Shown piece by piece: positions 1-12,634 of a stretch of DNA of 64,000 bases; the stretch's first letter is position 1, and each line of letters begins with the position of its first letter. The notes beneath the pieces are model-generated. The model saw nothing but the letters and a program-made list of their open reading frames with translations. It ran no database searches and was not told the DNA's origin. The position numbers were made by a program, and so were the translations under genes. This DNA is from Acholoe squamosa (lineage: Eukaryota > Annelida > Polychaeta > Phyllodocida > Polynoidae), in the NCBI GenBank assembly GCA_949317995.1, contig OX439037.1, positions 22,689,182-22,753,181 of the forward strand, given 5' to 3'.

Positions 1-185
1 TAAGAGATACCTCTATCTAAATTCAATTGATATTCTCTCTATATAATCTTGTTTGATTCAACTCTGAAGTATTACATGGAAATCAGTGTGAAATAAAGCA
101 CATTTGATGCGTATGGGACTTATACTTCATGCCCACACTTCCTATATAGGCTACATGTTGAACAGTGGTGCTGTCTCAACAACTT

Positions 186-683
186 TGGCAATGGTGGTGA
201 TAAGTTGCCACTGTGAGTGAGAGTGAGTGACAGATGATGCAATCCTCAGAGAGCATTGACTTAGAGTGACACAAATTCACGTATTGAGTGAGACCAATGT
301 TGGCAATGGTGGTGATAAGTCGCCATTTTGAGAGAAGATTAACTAGGAGTGATACACACTCACGCAGTGAGTGAGAGCCATGTGGCAATGCAGGTGAAAA
401 GTTGCCATTCTGACTGAGAGTTGACAGGCAGTGGCACATACTCACGCAGTGAGTTAGATCCATGTTGGCGATGGTGGTGATAAGTCACCATGCTTTGTGA
501 GGGATGACAAGGGGTGGCACATACTCACGCAGTGAGTGAGATCATGTTGGCGACTGTTGTGATAAATCGCCATGCCATGTGAGACTGACACACAGTGGCG
601 AAAGATGACGCAGTGAGTTATCACTCAGAAAGGAGTCACCATTGATGACCAATCATGGCGACAGATAACGACAATTTGCTGGG
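186..683. repeat. Tandem repeat, about 82-bp unit, six degenerate copies
   Basis: Units begin with TGGCRAYGGTGGTGATAA-like sequence near 186, 301, 383, 466, 548 and 656, giving spacings of 115, 82, 83, 82 and 108 bp. Each unit pairs a TGGC...GCCA half-palindrome with a second one read as CTCACGCAGTGAG, so single strands could form small hairpins. The copies are diverged. Open frames across it on the minus strand only reflect the lack of stops in the unit. The last unit overlaps the left arm of the inverted repeat that recurs at 5591-5685. Confidence 0.8.
589..683 (+). repeat. Left arm of a 95-bp inverted repeat pair
   Basis: This 95-bp stretch recurs as its reverse complement at 5591-5685 with no indels and about seven mismatches (about 93% identity by eye). 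Homology stops abruptly after the GGG at 681-683, and again at the matching point in the other arm. A 17-bp piece of the same end (CACGACAATTTGCTGGG) recurs in direct orientation at 5796-5812. Two arms about 5 kb apart in opposite orientation fit either two insertions of one repeat or the ends of one larger element. Confidence 0.75.
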
Positions 684-870
684 AAGCCTCACAGATGGCG
701 ATGTGCCCGAACTGGCCTGCGTCCGCTCCCCTGGCAGGCGCCATGCGCATCCTGCCACCAGCTGCCCTGACCCGCGCGCCGCCAGGCGGCAGGGGCGGCA
801 ACCAACCCGACTTACGCGCGCGTGTCCTCCGCGCCGCCTCGCCATTGTCCACAGGGGTTGGCATTTGCTG
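650..870. other. CpG-rich patch, possible promoter or exon
   Basis: CpG is dense here (more than twenty CpGs in about 200 bp, including CGCGCG runs), unlike the CpG-poor sequence around it. On the minus strand an open frame starting near 918 runs into a GTAAGT donor-like hexamer at 816-811, so a first exon of a minus-strand gene is possible. The plus-strand frame starting at 655 begins inside the dispersed repeat arm and is probably not real. No protein is recognised. Confidence 0.35.
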
Positions 871-3800
871 CTTACAATATGACTTTTGTCCACCGGGCGC
901 GTGTCCACCCCAGCCCACCAGCCAATGATCTCAATACCCTGAGTTCTATTGTCTGTCGACCCTCTCTGCCATATTACACTCTCCTGTCCTTCCCCAACAC
1001 CCTTAATACCGTCCCTCCTAGACTGCGTCTCTCCCTACCTCCTGCTGCCATCCACTCCAACCCCTAAATCCTTCATGGCACTACCATATGCATGTATCCC
1101 CTCCCCCTGCCAACCCCCTCCCCTGCCTCCCCTTACAGTCTCCCTTTGCCACCCTCCTCTCCCCTCCATCACCTTCTACAACCCATGTTTCCTTCCAGTT
1201 CCACCCCCTCCCTCCGCCCCCTCCCAAACCAGCTGCCGTGTGGCTGGCCAATAAAATAGTTGATTCTCCACTCCTGGGTGTATTGTGGGGAGGGTGGGTG
1301 CCCCATAACCTGTCGTGTCAACCCTGTCTGCATACACACAGGCCGTGTTCGCCAAGTGTTGGCACCCATCAATCAGCAGACGACATTTATCAGCAGACGA
1401 CAATTCTCTTCCATTCTCAGAGGCTTAGTAGTTGTCGGTGACAACCTTGTACGTGTCGCTGGGGTTTAGTGTGATTAAGTCCCCTGTCATTAAACTTCCC
1501 GTATGCACCTTTTCGCGTCTGTAGTGTGCACTGGCTGCATGCAGATATAGACCCATGAACCCACAACGAAACAATTAGCGAAATATTAGAAATGGGATAA
1601 CTTGTTCTTTAGATAAAAATAGATTTTTTTTTTCGCCATGAAAATAAAAGAGTCTTTAATGCCATCACGCCAAAATTGATTACACTTAATGTAACATACG
1701 TGGCTACCTGATTGGGCATGGGTTATTGATAATCACAAAATGAAAGTATCTAATAGACAGGCATTCATCATAACATTTACCTTAGCATTTACCAAACTGA
1801 ATGGCTCTTCTTTTAAATCGCCCCAGTGCCTTTTCAACACCAAGCACTATGAATTTTTCCTGAAATTATTAGACTGTAATCAAAATACAAGTTACATATA
1901 ACTTATTACAGTGACTGTGTGAGATAAATAAACAGCAAAGTCAAACAATACAGTTCCTCATAGATAACGGTACATTAATAGGTGTTAGATACATGTACCA
2001 AGGGTTCTTTATGTCAGCCATCCTTTTGTAACTGTTTGTGCCCATTGTTGAGGTCACTTGGGCCTACATCCTGACATTGGTATTACACCACACTGACACG
2101 ACTAAGACATCATAGTATCAACTTAGTCACGATTACTGTGAGTTATACGTACAGGCGTACAGTATACACATGTATACATGGGACAGGAAGACAGACTGTA
2201 TAGTGTTAAACGTGAGTGCTATGGCCTGTGTAGTGTGCCCTTGGTGTCTTAATCACCCCCACTATTAGAAACTTCTATCCAAGTATTTGAGACACTGAAA
2301 TGTTTGAAAGGGAAGTGCATGTGGTTATAAGGAGGCTTTCTACGTGTTTTTGTTTTGTTTACCTTATTCATTTATAGAATACAGTGAGGACCAAGAAGGG
2401 ATAAACTAAAAAGAAATATGATGGAGGACACACACAGGTTTCTTATGTTTTGTGCATCTTGATATACCTTTCTTATAGAGTTAGCCACACTCATTTGCCC
2501 CCAGTCCACAAATTAATAAATCCACCTTCCTGGAATCATGATTGGCAGCAATAAAACAGTGTATTCTTTTTAAGGGGGATCTTTTTGAAATGAAGTAACC
2601 TAGGGTTATCTAAGAAGAGATGCACAATGGGGTGTCGCACGTCCAAGTTTGAGAAGAATTCGGTTAACATATTCAACCACAGAGAATGCTAAAGGGAACA
2701 GCACAGATGCACACTCCATATAACCAGCTAACCACAAGTATAGGCCACTACCGCACCCAACACATAAACAAACAATATACAGCCAATCCATAGGGGACTC
2801 CCCTTCACTCGAAAAAATAGGATCCCTAGTGTCTTCATAGTGATCATAAAAGAATTAGCTTTTTCGAACTTGTCAAATAAGTAAAGCTATAAACTGATTG
2901 GTATTCATACTGGCAACTTTAGTGTAAGGATTGTCAGCCACAAGACCAATAAAGAAGATAATTCCTGGGGCTAATAAGTCAATTTGACAAGTTTTACTTC
3001 TAATATTTTATGCTAGTCATTTAGAAGATAAAAGCGAAACTTAAAAACATACACTATTGTGATGATATATTAATGAAGTGATACGATACATGGGTACCCC
3101 GGGCATGGATATAATACTTAAATGTTACAAATAAATGTCTTTTTTTCTTAACCTGTCCCACTTTATGTCCTCTTTTGTGATAAATATAAGAAGAATTTGT
3201 AAAGTGGCGCAGTGATTCACGACCCAAAAGGAGTCCCGCGGAAGGCTTTCATAAGTCGTGTGCCTCGACGTCTAATGAATAATTGGTTTCAAAGAGGGGA
3301 CAGCTGGAACTATTTTTCTTGACTTTTTCGTGGATTTCTTTTCAGTGTGCAGCGAAAGCTCATAGACTGACGGATGTGGTAAGTTAAAGTGTGTGGTTCG
3401 TTCCCTCCAAGCAGAAACACTATCATTTGTCCATTCTTTAGTGTGTAAAGGGATCTGTATGGAGAGTGTTTTCAACGCGAGCGGGACGCTTTCATCTCAA
3501 GGCTTTCATCAAAATACTTTAGGTTGTCACTCACTTCATCTACAACAGGCTCTGAGTGGGAAATTAAGGATCTGCCGTTTGAAAGATTTACACGTTGAAT
3601 GCACTCAAATGACGATACTAATACTTAGAAAAACCATCGAAAATTTCCGGGTTATTAAGTGTGCACTAATCGGGGGGGGGGGGGTACGTTTACTTGGACC
3701 CATAGTCCACTTGGCTATTCGCCGGCGAATGTGCCATACATTTCCTATGTAAATTGCTGCGATAGAGGCCAAGTGAACTCCGGACGTTAAAAGGGACATT

Positions 3801-4127
3801 ATATCGGTGGTCAAACTTTCAAATAAGTACCATTCAGGTCCTACTCTTTTCCCTGGGGGTCATTTATCAAGCTGGCCAAGATAAACGATAATGCTCCGTG
3901 AGGCGCGCATTATATACATGCACATCCTGGCTGATTGGGTTGTTATTCTGCCCAAGTTTCTTAACGATTGATAAAAAGTCAGTCTGAAGTGTATCTACTT
4001 CAGAACTCATAAAATTCTAAATTTCCAGGGTATTGTATAATTTTTCCTCCTTTATTTGAAATGGTCTTCTGCTTTCCTGCCAATCACTTTCTCATGCTTG
4101 TCGGTGTCCCTTTCTCTCCTATCCGAT
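871..4127. other. Intergenic stretch, no gene recognised
   Basis: Pyrimidine-rich from about 940 to 1240 (many CCCTCC and CTCC runs), which produces long but low-complexity frames. A pair of the 9-mer GCAGACGAC lies at 1376-1384 and 1393-1401. The rest is AT-rich single-copy-looking sequence with a 13-base G run at 3672-3684. I see no exon with supporting splice signals or a recognisable product. Confidence 0.5.
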
Positions 4128-4529
4128 TTAATCGACAACAATTTTAATCATGTGATTGCTTAATAGTTTTCTGCAGGGCGTAGCAATAAAAGAAAAAGAT
4201 GGCTGGCTTTTACTGCTCTTGTCGAGAAGGCTGTGGTCTGTGTTGGGGCGGGTACGTGTTGAGTAGCGGGGATTATTGTAACATCTGTCGGTGGACGAGA
4301 GTCGTCTGCTCGCCATCAGATAACTTCCCGCCAAAACTACAGGATCCGATCGTCGGGCCATCTGTCGCGTAGCGTTCCCAGGGCGTCGCAGACGACCGCA
4401 AAAACAAGCAGCCTGATCGACACATCGTGCGTTCAGATTCAAATCTAGATAAAATGAGATAACATTGTTTAGGTGGCTGATGATCTGGTTGGGCCGCCAT
4501 TGTGGACATGTAAATTGGTGCCTCATCAC
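4128..4529 (-). other. CpG island-like segment with E2F and YY1 motifs, possible promoter or first exon
   Basis: About 4230-4430 holds roughly twenty CpGs in 200 bp. Read on the minus strand, it has a YY1-type CACAATGGCGGCC (about 4491-4503) whose ATG is in good Kozak context. Further on is a full E2F consensus TTTGGCGGGAA near 4325-4336. A 133-codon minus-strand frame covers 4128-4529 and an overlapping 78-codon frame covers 4273-4509; neither resembles a family I know. Two copies of the dispersed 9-mer GCAGACGAC lie inside (minus strand 4301-4309, plus strand 4388-4396). A promoter for a gene transcribed leftward is my best reading. Confidence 0.35.
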
Positions 4530-7500
4530 AAATAGATTATCGATGCAGCCGTCTGCCAGTTTAAACTGGATCTGACCTCCTTGATACCTGGTATCATTTA
4601 CATGGCCGTCTCAGAAATATTTGGTATGGAATATTAAAACATACCAAAGCCAAAGCCAGAACATTCCTACATTTGAATGTTTTCCCAGTACAGTTAAGTG
4701 ATCAGCCGAATACACCCGAACGACTAAGTTTTCGTAAATGTGTTTCTATTCTTTTACATGTAGGTGTAATTAAACTATTGTTGATTGTTATGCAGTTAGG
4801 AGGTGCCTGGATGAAAGAACGTCCGTCCAATCTTAACTGATTCCGCTTATTTCAAGAGAAAAAAAGACACAAATGTCAGTGCTTTGAAAAAAAACTTACT
4901 TAGGCCTACGGAGGGGCAGGCCAAAGAAGAATGCAAAACGTCACATCAACAGTGATATCTTAAATGTTTCACTTACGAATGTCTTCAACACGTACAAATT
5001 TGATTTCTACCTTGATGCATTGATCTCGTTCCTTATCTCTTTTCTCTAAAAGTGGATGGGAGTGAAGACCAAGAACGTATCCCATAATCCAATAAACTTT
5101 TGGTCGTCGTAAGACAACCAAGATCAATGTAAAATCAGTTGCAACGATTTAATGATATTTCTTGAAAAAAGAAATAAGAGCGTGTGGAGAGTTAAAAAGG
5201 TCGATTCGCCACAGTTTGTAGTTGTACGGTCCGCGTCCGCTGCTGCAGGGAGCTACCGTCAGTTCCAAGATTGACATTTGAGAGCAGACGACATTTTGTT
5301 CCTTGGCAGACGACAATCTACCTCGGTGCAGAAGACACTATCATGGCTTCTTTTGTACAGCCTATAGTTTCGGAGATCACAAACAGGCCTTGTGGTCAAC
5401 GGCAACGCCATTGGTGGCCAAGATGGCTGCTGAAGCAAAGACGATCCTGCACGGTCATGGCACCAAACGCTGACGCTGCGTTCGTCTAACTTTCACCAAT
5501 GTGTTTTTGCTGTTTCTGTTTAAAGAGCGTCATCTCTATCTTAACTGTCCATAGATGGGTGGGTGGTGGTCTCAGATTTGAAACACCACTCCCAGCAAAT
5601 TGTCGTGATCTGTCGCCATGATTGGTCATTAATGGTGACTCCTTTTTGAGTGATAACTCATTCTGTCATCTTTTGCCACTGTGTGTTAGACTCATGTGGC
5701 ATAGCAATTGCTATTCCTGGTGATCTTGTGCTATAACGACGTCGTGTTCCATCTAGCGACATGTGTGAGCCACTTCACACAGGTTGACAAGGACTCACGA
5801 CAATTTGCTGGGCTGGTTCAGGAGTCAATCAACTCTAATTTTGGAGGTTAAAAACACACTCGCAAATCTCAAAGTCGATAAAACTTTAAAAGTCACTAAG
5901 GTGACTGTGTCCAAATGAGGAGGACTAACACGAATTCCCTATTCTTATCCTAGTATATTCACATGGGATTACACATGTTTTCCAGAGACAAAGATAGAAT
6001 TAAAGGAAAGTACAGATCACTTACATTTAGAATGGATAAATATGACATTAAGGCATGATATATGAACAAGGTGAAAAGGAATTGGAGTCAAAGCGTGCAG
6101 TAGAAAATGGGGCCAACGTAGGCTACATGTGTTGTAAAGGAGTCTAATATTACTGACTCTCTTCTCACTTCTGCTTGACCATTCTCTTTTGGAGTCATTG
6201 CAACTTGATAACAGTTTAAGAGCAGTCATGACCTCGCATGGTCCCAGTGTAAAGTCAGAATCCTGAAATGGAGTAAAGCCTGCTTGATTCGCTTACAGCA
6301 TGGTCAAACGTACTTAACTATTGCTAACTTGAGCTTGCTAACTCAGTTTAACCTGGGTAAAGCGATGGAGAGGAAATGGCACAGTATGATCATTGTTATA
6401 ATTCTGATATTTAACACTATATATGTATGTAAGTGTAAAGACTTTGTGTGCTCATTGTCCAAACTCTTCAATCAACAAGTGGCAATATTACATAGCAATG
6501 TATTCAGAAAACCTCATCAAAGGTTTTGACAACTCTTGTTAATCTCTCACCTTCTGTGTTGTGGTCTTAATCCAATAATAACCCAAGGGGGATATCTCAC
6601 TGATCTCTCCAGGGGAGTTGACGGTTGGATCCTCCAGGCGTTTTGTTCTCTGATCCCTGACTCCCACACGTTAACCACATCAAGACCTACCTGGAGCGGG
6701 AGACCTTTTGATGGGGAGATGATCAAAGGAGGTGCCCAGGTAACCAGATCTTAGGTGTGTCTAATGACATACCTGTGATAGCTGCTTGATACTGGATGCA
6801 GTGATGAGCTACTTATCTGGTGATTTACCTGGGCTCTACCTGTAGCTATGTGGGTGGGGATCATAAGTGATTAGCATCATCACGTCATGCTACATGATAT
6901 GAGGATTACATTGTCTACACCCACATTGTTATTTATTATGAATATGTATTTGTGTTACACTCAATTTCACTCTTTTACTTTCTATCTACTTACAAATTAT
7001 ATGCTTCACCATATATATGACACTGCTTCACTCTGTGATATCGTTTTATGAGGGAAAATAAATACAGTAGTTAGTGTTGAGGAAAAATTAATACTGTAGT
7101 TAGTGTTCCCAACTTTCAAGAGGGCACGTGTTTATGATGCACACTTTACATAGCCCCTAGCATTAACAGGCGTTCTGCAAACATTTTTCTGTCAACATTT
7201 GGTCAAATTCATCAAAATGACCTTATCCTAAGAAACAAAAATTTGGAATCCTTAAGGAAAAATGACAGTCCCTCCAGGGCCTTCCTGAATACATCCCTAT
7301 CTGTTACCTGTAGGTGGCAAGCAGGCAGGTGGGAGAACTAATTGGTACCTGAGGCTACTGTGCACTGAACACAACAATAAATCCTACAAACACCACCATG
7401 TCAACAAGCATAATTGCCATTTAGATAAATACCCCTTTGTGCTTTTATTGATAATGGCTATTGGGCTTGAAAACTCATGATTTTAGCCCATGTTCTTAAA

Positions 7501-9279
7501 CACTGCTGACAATCGCTCTAATCTACACTAGACTAAGCCTTTTAGCAATTGTTTGTGGGGGAGATAATAGATTAGCATTTAGAAGTAGGTATTATGTTAA
7601 ACAGATTTCCGCTTAAGTAATGCTAATCTTTTGTAAAACCTCCATCGTGGACTAAACCCCTTGGATAACTTAGGTTAAAGTTGTCTTAAACGTCTGGTGT
7701 AAATTACTTTTGTTTAAATAAGTAGCCAGGCAAACTGAAAGGATACCCCCTACCTTGTAGCACAGAGCATCCTTTCCTTGTGGCCACTCAAAAATGATTG
7801 CCATAGTCTCACGCCAGTAACAGGAAACGGTGGCAAGTCAGTAACTCAAACAACTTAAAACTGAAAATATGAGTAACTACTAATCCCCTTTGGATAACCC
7901 TCTAAAAGTTCTCATGTGCCTTTGTGTCATGATGGACCAATGCAGTCTGTTAAGTGCATTTTCAAGACATTGCTAGCTATCCATTGGTATATCATCTTTA
8001 ACCACACCATTGTATTAGCTCAGTAGCGTCAGCATGGCGAGTTATCCGCCAGGGATGCATGGATGTACAAGTGTATTATGACAACAGAGACTCTTAAATT
8101 ATCAAAGCATGAGGTTCTCCTTAAAGGCCTAAGTCTCACTAATAACAGACAACCCCACTTATTGCCTGGGGTGCCCACACCTGGTCAGCCTAGATGTGAC
8201 ACAATGAGTTTTCCCATGACTTTGCACAGGTATGTTATCACCTGGCCGACATCCGCATTGGCTTAGTATTACACCTGCTGATGTAACAGGTGGGAAATGG
8301 TCTAATCAGTCAGGTAAGGTACTTGAGGCCGGCAAGGATCGGGTATCACAGTGGATCTCTGAGATTGATGATCTCTGTATAGGTCCATTATAGGGGGGGG
8401 GGGGTGACAATGTTCGGCCCCTTGGAAAGGGTGGGGGGGGGGTAAAAAAAAAGTCGCCTCTACCATTCAGTAAAAATGAAAGACATGCCTTAATCGCCTA
8501 CCAGTGTTGTTTTTTTTGGTTAAAAAATGGTGATGCATTGTACAACATTGGAACATTAGTTTATCTACTTATCTACATATGTCTCTTTTATATGAATTCT
8601 TTCATGGTTTCAATATATACCTAATATCTATTAGCAGAGAAAGATGACAGATATCGGTGACTTAAAAAATCAAATAGTTATCAGTTGATGTGTTTGCCTT
8701 TAACCGCACCCTTTCCGTTTCAACACCTCCCACTTGAAATCTCCAAGCATACACCATATTTCAGTTGAGCACTAGCATACTCGTAGCATTCGGTGACTAA
8801 CTATCTTCCAGGAGAATCATAGTAAAGGTCCAATTCCTGTCGCTTATGATACACATGATTCACTTTATACAATTATACAATTACTGTCCAGCGCAGGAAC
8901 CAGTGTGTGATGATATGCATGGAAAATAGCCTGCACTCAACAACCTGCGTGTGCCGGTAGTGCAAAACTTCCGCCGACTTCACAGTCCCGTATGTAGTCC
9001 CCTTTTAGTGTGTGTAGGACAGGTCGTTCAGTACTTCCGGGGATTAGGGGAGAGAATAGCCAGATACCGTGGACATAAAGAAATAGAGCACCGATACCGT
9101 CAGATAAGAGGATGTTATGTCACATAGGTGACATTGTATGGGACATGCTTATACTTGATGTGATATATGGATTATGTGGAAGTTAGAGAGGTACAAGGGT
9201 GGGATGAAATGTCAGGTGTGTTCTGGTATCAAATGGAGTTCTATAAGTCATACCGTGCCAGCAAGGCGATTCGCAAAAA
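4530..9279. other. Intergenic stretch, no gene recognised
   Basis: Contains a second pair of GCAGACGAC (5284-5292 and 5306-5314), the right inverted-repeat arm (5591-5685) with a direct fragment of its end at 5796-5812, a GATGGCTGC motif near 5421-5431 and G runs at 8393-8404 and about 8431-8442. Frames in this region are short with no recognisable domains. Nothing else stands out. Confidence 0.5.
5591..5685 (-). repeat. Right arm of the 95-bp inverted repeat pair
   Basis: Reverse complement of 589-683 over its full length with about seven substitutions. Together the arms bound a 4.9-kb segment that includes both CpG-rich patches of the left end and four GCAGACGAC motifs on the plus strand plus one on the minus strand. 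Confidence 0.75.
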
Positions 9280-9321
9280 AAAAACTGACGACCATTATAT
9301 CAAGTATGGTCGTCAGTTTTT
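9280..9321. repeat. Perfect 16-bp stem, 10-nt loop hairpin
   Basis: AAAAACTGACGACCAT at 9280-9295 is exactly complementary to 9306-9321 around the loop TATATCAAGT. The left arm is preceded by more A residues and the right arm ends in five T residues. It could be the core of a small foldback element or a structured RNA; nothing chooses between these. Confidence 0.75.
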
Positions 9322-10015
9322 ATGAATCCTCTTGAGATGTGATATGTGAACTCTTTTATGATAATAGGGATATTATCATTTGTGTGATGAAAAAGGTTCT
9401 CTCTGACAAATCATAAATGTAATGAAGTAAATTTCTAATAATATGTTATGTATAAATATGTTATGTATAGGCGGTAAAGCATTTCATTGACCTGAACTTC
9501 AGGGATGAACGTGACTGAGGCCTGAAATGCTTGATAAAACCCATCTAAATATTGACATTGTATATGAATGTATAGGGCTTTGGGACTTGAAAATCCCTGA
9601 AATCAGGGAAATCCCTGAAGACTTCCATCCCTGGAACTTATTTTATCTAAGCGTTTACAAAGGAGCTCCTCGCCCTATACGGGACTACCACATTGCTAGT
9701 GACAAGAAAATCAACCAGGTGGCTCAAGTAGTCGGGGGCTAAACCTATAGATAGCCTCTTAGTATAGCTTACTTTGACAGCCTCTTCCTTATTTACTATG
9801 TATAGCTATTCTGTAAAATTTATATCTATGGAGAGCAAATACGGTCAACTTTAACCAGATAAGTTTGGTATGAATCTATTACTTTAAATACAAGAGAAAT
9901 ATAACTTTTAGATTTCCATAACAGGTCACATGTCAACCACACTGAGTACACCCAGGCCATTTGTCTCCCTATCAAGATAATCCACTCTCCTCACACCTGA
10001 AACAATGGGGAGGTA

Positions 10016-10238
10016 CCATAAATCCTCGCGTACAGGACGCACCTCGCATATAGGACGCACCCTGAGTTTAAGGAAATGCTATAAGAGATATCTGGGGTTA
10101 TATTTTGGTCATTTTAGTACTGTTCTATAGTAGAAAATCCCTGCTTATAGGACGCACCCCCAACTTCTGACAGTCCTATAGGACGCACCAGGGGTAATTT
10201 TAGTGTATAAGACACGTCCTGTACGCGAGGATTTATGG
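10016..10238. mobile_element. 223-bp MITE with perfect terminal inverted repeats and TA duplication
   Basis: Positions 10013-10039 and 10215-10241 are perfect 27-bp inverted repeats (CCATAAATCCTCGCG...). Both ends abut a TA dinucleotide, so the element proper is 10016-10238 with a TA target duplication, as in Tc1/mariner/pogo elements. Inside, a TATAGGACGCACC-like motif occurs four times, two copies at each end. No transposase frame exists, so it is non-autonomous. The family assignment is inferred from the TA duplication only. Confidence 0.85.
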
Positions 10239-12628
10239 TACTTAGGGTGGTTAAGATAAAGTGAGGGCAAAACTTATCTCTCCTATCAGTCTTATCAATG
10301 ACCATTGTTCTGTGGTAGATGACAATCGAGATAAGAGATTACCCAGAAATTTCTGACGAAATCCAAGATGGCGTCGGGGGCTAAGAATAAAGATGGCGGC
10401 CTCCAGACAGGGATAGCCATGTGCCCTATTGACAGGCATGGTAGCTATACCCACTGGCTCACAGGAGACAGGAGCTGCCTTAACTATTGGCTGCTTCTAT
10501 GTTGGGGACATCATAGAGGCAGGCCATGTCTTAGAAGTTACTCGCCAATCATCCTCTGTTTTAACCCTTACTCACAAGAGGGCACCCTAACACCCCAATG
10601 GCCAACCTGTCTCTCCTATACATATGTTTGGATATAGTCTGTGATTGGAGAATAGAAATACTCCCATCTACTGGAGTTCAAGAGTACCTCTCCCCATGAT
10701 CTGGGGAGAATGTCATCAGACATGGCCAGCGGGTATCATGCCCTCAAATACCTGCGGGGACCAGCGTACCTTAACTATATCAGTACACTCTTATCAGACC
10801 CTTTGCTATTCTACTCAGTCTTTGCCCGTGCCTCTCACCCAATCCATCCATCTTATTGGTGAACAGTTCCTTGATATTGCACAACACTTGAAGTCTATCA
10901 AAATAGTTATGCAATTCAGAATATCTTAGTTATGCAATTCAAAATGTTTGATGGGTGTAGAATTCCAACAGCAAGATGATATCTAACATAAACTGTTTTG
11001 TTCTTGAAAAATGACATCTTTATTACTTAACATTATACTGCATGAATAGTTATTTGTAAACTAGAGATGACTTTGTTGTCTGAGGAACGTGGTGAGTAAT
11101 CCCAACTCTTAGGACCTTTTTATTATCCTCTCATTTCTTTTTCAAATATAACTGGAGCCCTACTGGACCGAGTAGGAAAGAAAAAAATCTAGAGGTGACT
11201 TTGTTTTTAAAAGGTTCTTTGACCAAAATGATAAATTATTATAATGAAATGATTCTGCTATTGGTGACGCCATGCAAAACTTTTGAATAATGACAAAGTA
11301 AGATATCATCGATTTTTATATTACATTTTTTATTTAGTATATGACAATAGTTATATTCACAAGACAATAATGGCTCGGGTTTAGTCTTTCCTCTTTGGGG
11401 AACAAAGGGCTGCCTAGGCTGTTGAGCAACAGCCAACAACAAAATAGTTCATGACATATTCTTTTGATAATAGCAGTATTTCTCCACTTGGTGGACTACT
11501 ATAATTATTATGAATCAGAGGGAGCCAGAACACTTCAGATCATTGGGGATTATTCAAATCCACCTTTGTCTATAAAGATACATATCTAGCACTATCGTGC
11601 TCAGTTTTAATTTTGCTATGACCAACACTCCATCAGGCTTAAAACATAAGTTTAACAGTAGTGTCTTAATGCACAATCAAAACTCTCACAATACAGGAGT
11701 GTATATACTTCTTTTTCTCTCATTCTCTAGCATTCTTACATATACAGGTATATCAACAAGGGTCCAGCCTTGTCAAAAAATTTCAACGAACAACCAACCT
11801 TCTCTTTTTCCCCATCATCTATACATCAATTCTTATTAAATACAACTAGCAGTCTATCCTCACCATACATGGACACTCCAAGCCTGAGATTGCTAGAGTT
11901 TGACAAAATGATAAATGTAGGCAGTAGAGAGTACAGGAATCTATCCAGAGAATGCTAACATAGCTTCCAACATGATGTGAGGGTTCTTTTTACAAATAGG
12001 TCTATTTTACAGAATTTACAAGGTTAAATTTGTGCTGAATGAACATGTGCACTGAATGCCCAACCCCCTTCAATGTCTGAACATTGAATTCTTAATACAA
12101 TGGTCAAGAAACAAGTACAATATACATTGTATGACTTCATAATGATTGGCTGCACCAAAGTAATGTTTCTAAGCATTACTCAAATGTACCCTTCACCCCC
12201 TTCATTTGTTAAAACTAATCAATTGACTCTCTATCCTCACAAGACAGTAGCCATGGGATACAGTTACAAAAACTTCAAACAAAATTGATTCATTATGCAG
12301 GGGATTTTGAGTTTTGGTGAGTGATTTCATTTCGACAAAAGCTGTTTTGCCTCTTTCAACATAATAGTGACATGAATGGGTTTTATTATGGGAAAGAATA
12401 AAGGATGGCCACACTGTATACTATCTAACAAAAACAACTTGTCTTAGTTCGAGCATAGTATTTCAATATAGTGAGGGTCAGTCTTCATCGGACAGGACAT
12501 CATACATGAACAGAAACAGGGTTGTCTTTATAGACTTCCTTTCCAGTGTTGAAGTCCACGAGGTAAGTCTAAAATGTCCTATGCTGAAGTGTCGGTAGCA
12601 TTTTGATAAGACTGTTCATCAATTATTT
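10239..12628. other. Intergenic stretch downstream of Runx, no gene recognised
   Basis: Two YY1-type motifs lie 23 bp apart near 10364-10400 (CAAGATGGCGTC and AAAGATGGCGGCC), with a short frame starting at the first ATG that I cannot identify. A short direct repeat (TTATGCAATTCARAAT) occurs twice near 10908 and 10930. The remainder is AT-rich with no supported exon. Confidence 0.45.
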
Positions 12629-12634
12629 TTTATT
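12629..12634 (-). terminator. Runx: Candidate polyadenylation signal of Runx
   Basis: The plus strand reads TTTATT, that is AATAAA on the minus strand. It is the first canonical hexamer met after the Runx stop codon and would give a 3' UTR of about 1.5 kb. No transcript evidence is available, so a more distal site is possible. Confidence 0.35.

Noticed and set aside
186..683. Possible CRISPR array
   Set aside because: Units are contiguous and diverged with no unique spacers, and the DNA is from an animal.
655..882. Plus-strand frame MATDNDNLLGSLTDGD in a CpG-rich patch
   Set aside because: Its start lies inside the dispersed 95-bp repeat arm; the other copy of the arm gives a different frame that soon stops.
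10368..10637. 89-codon plus-strand frame starting at a YY1-like ATGGCG
   Set aside because: The motif context is suggestive, but the protein is unrecognised, no donor is evident and CpG content is ordinary.
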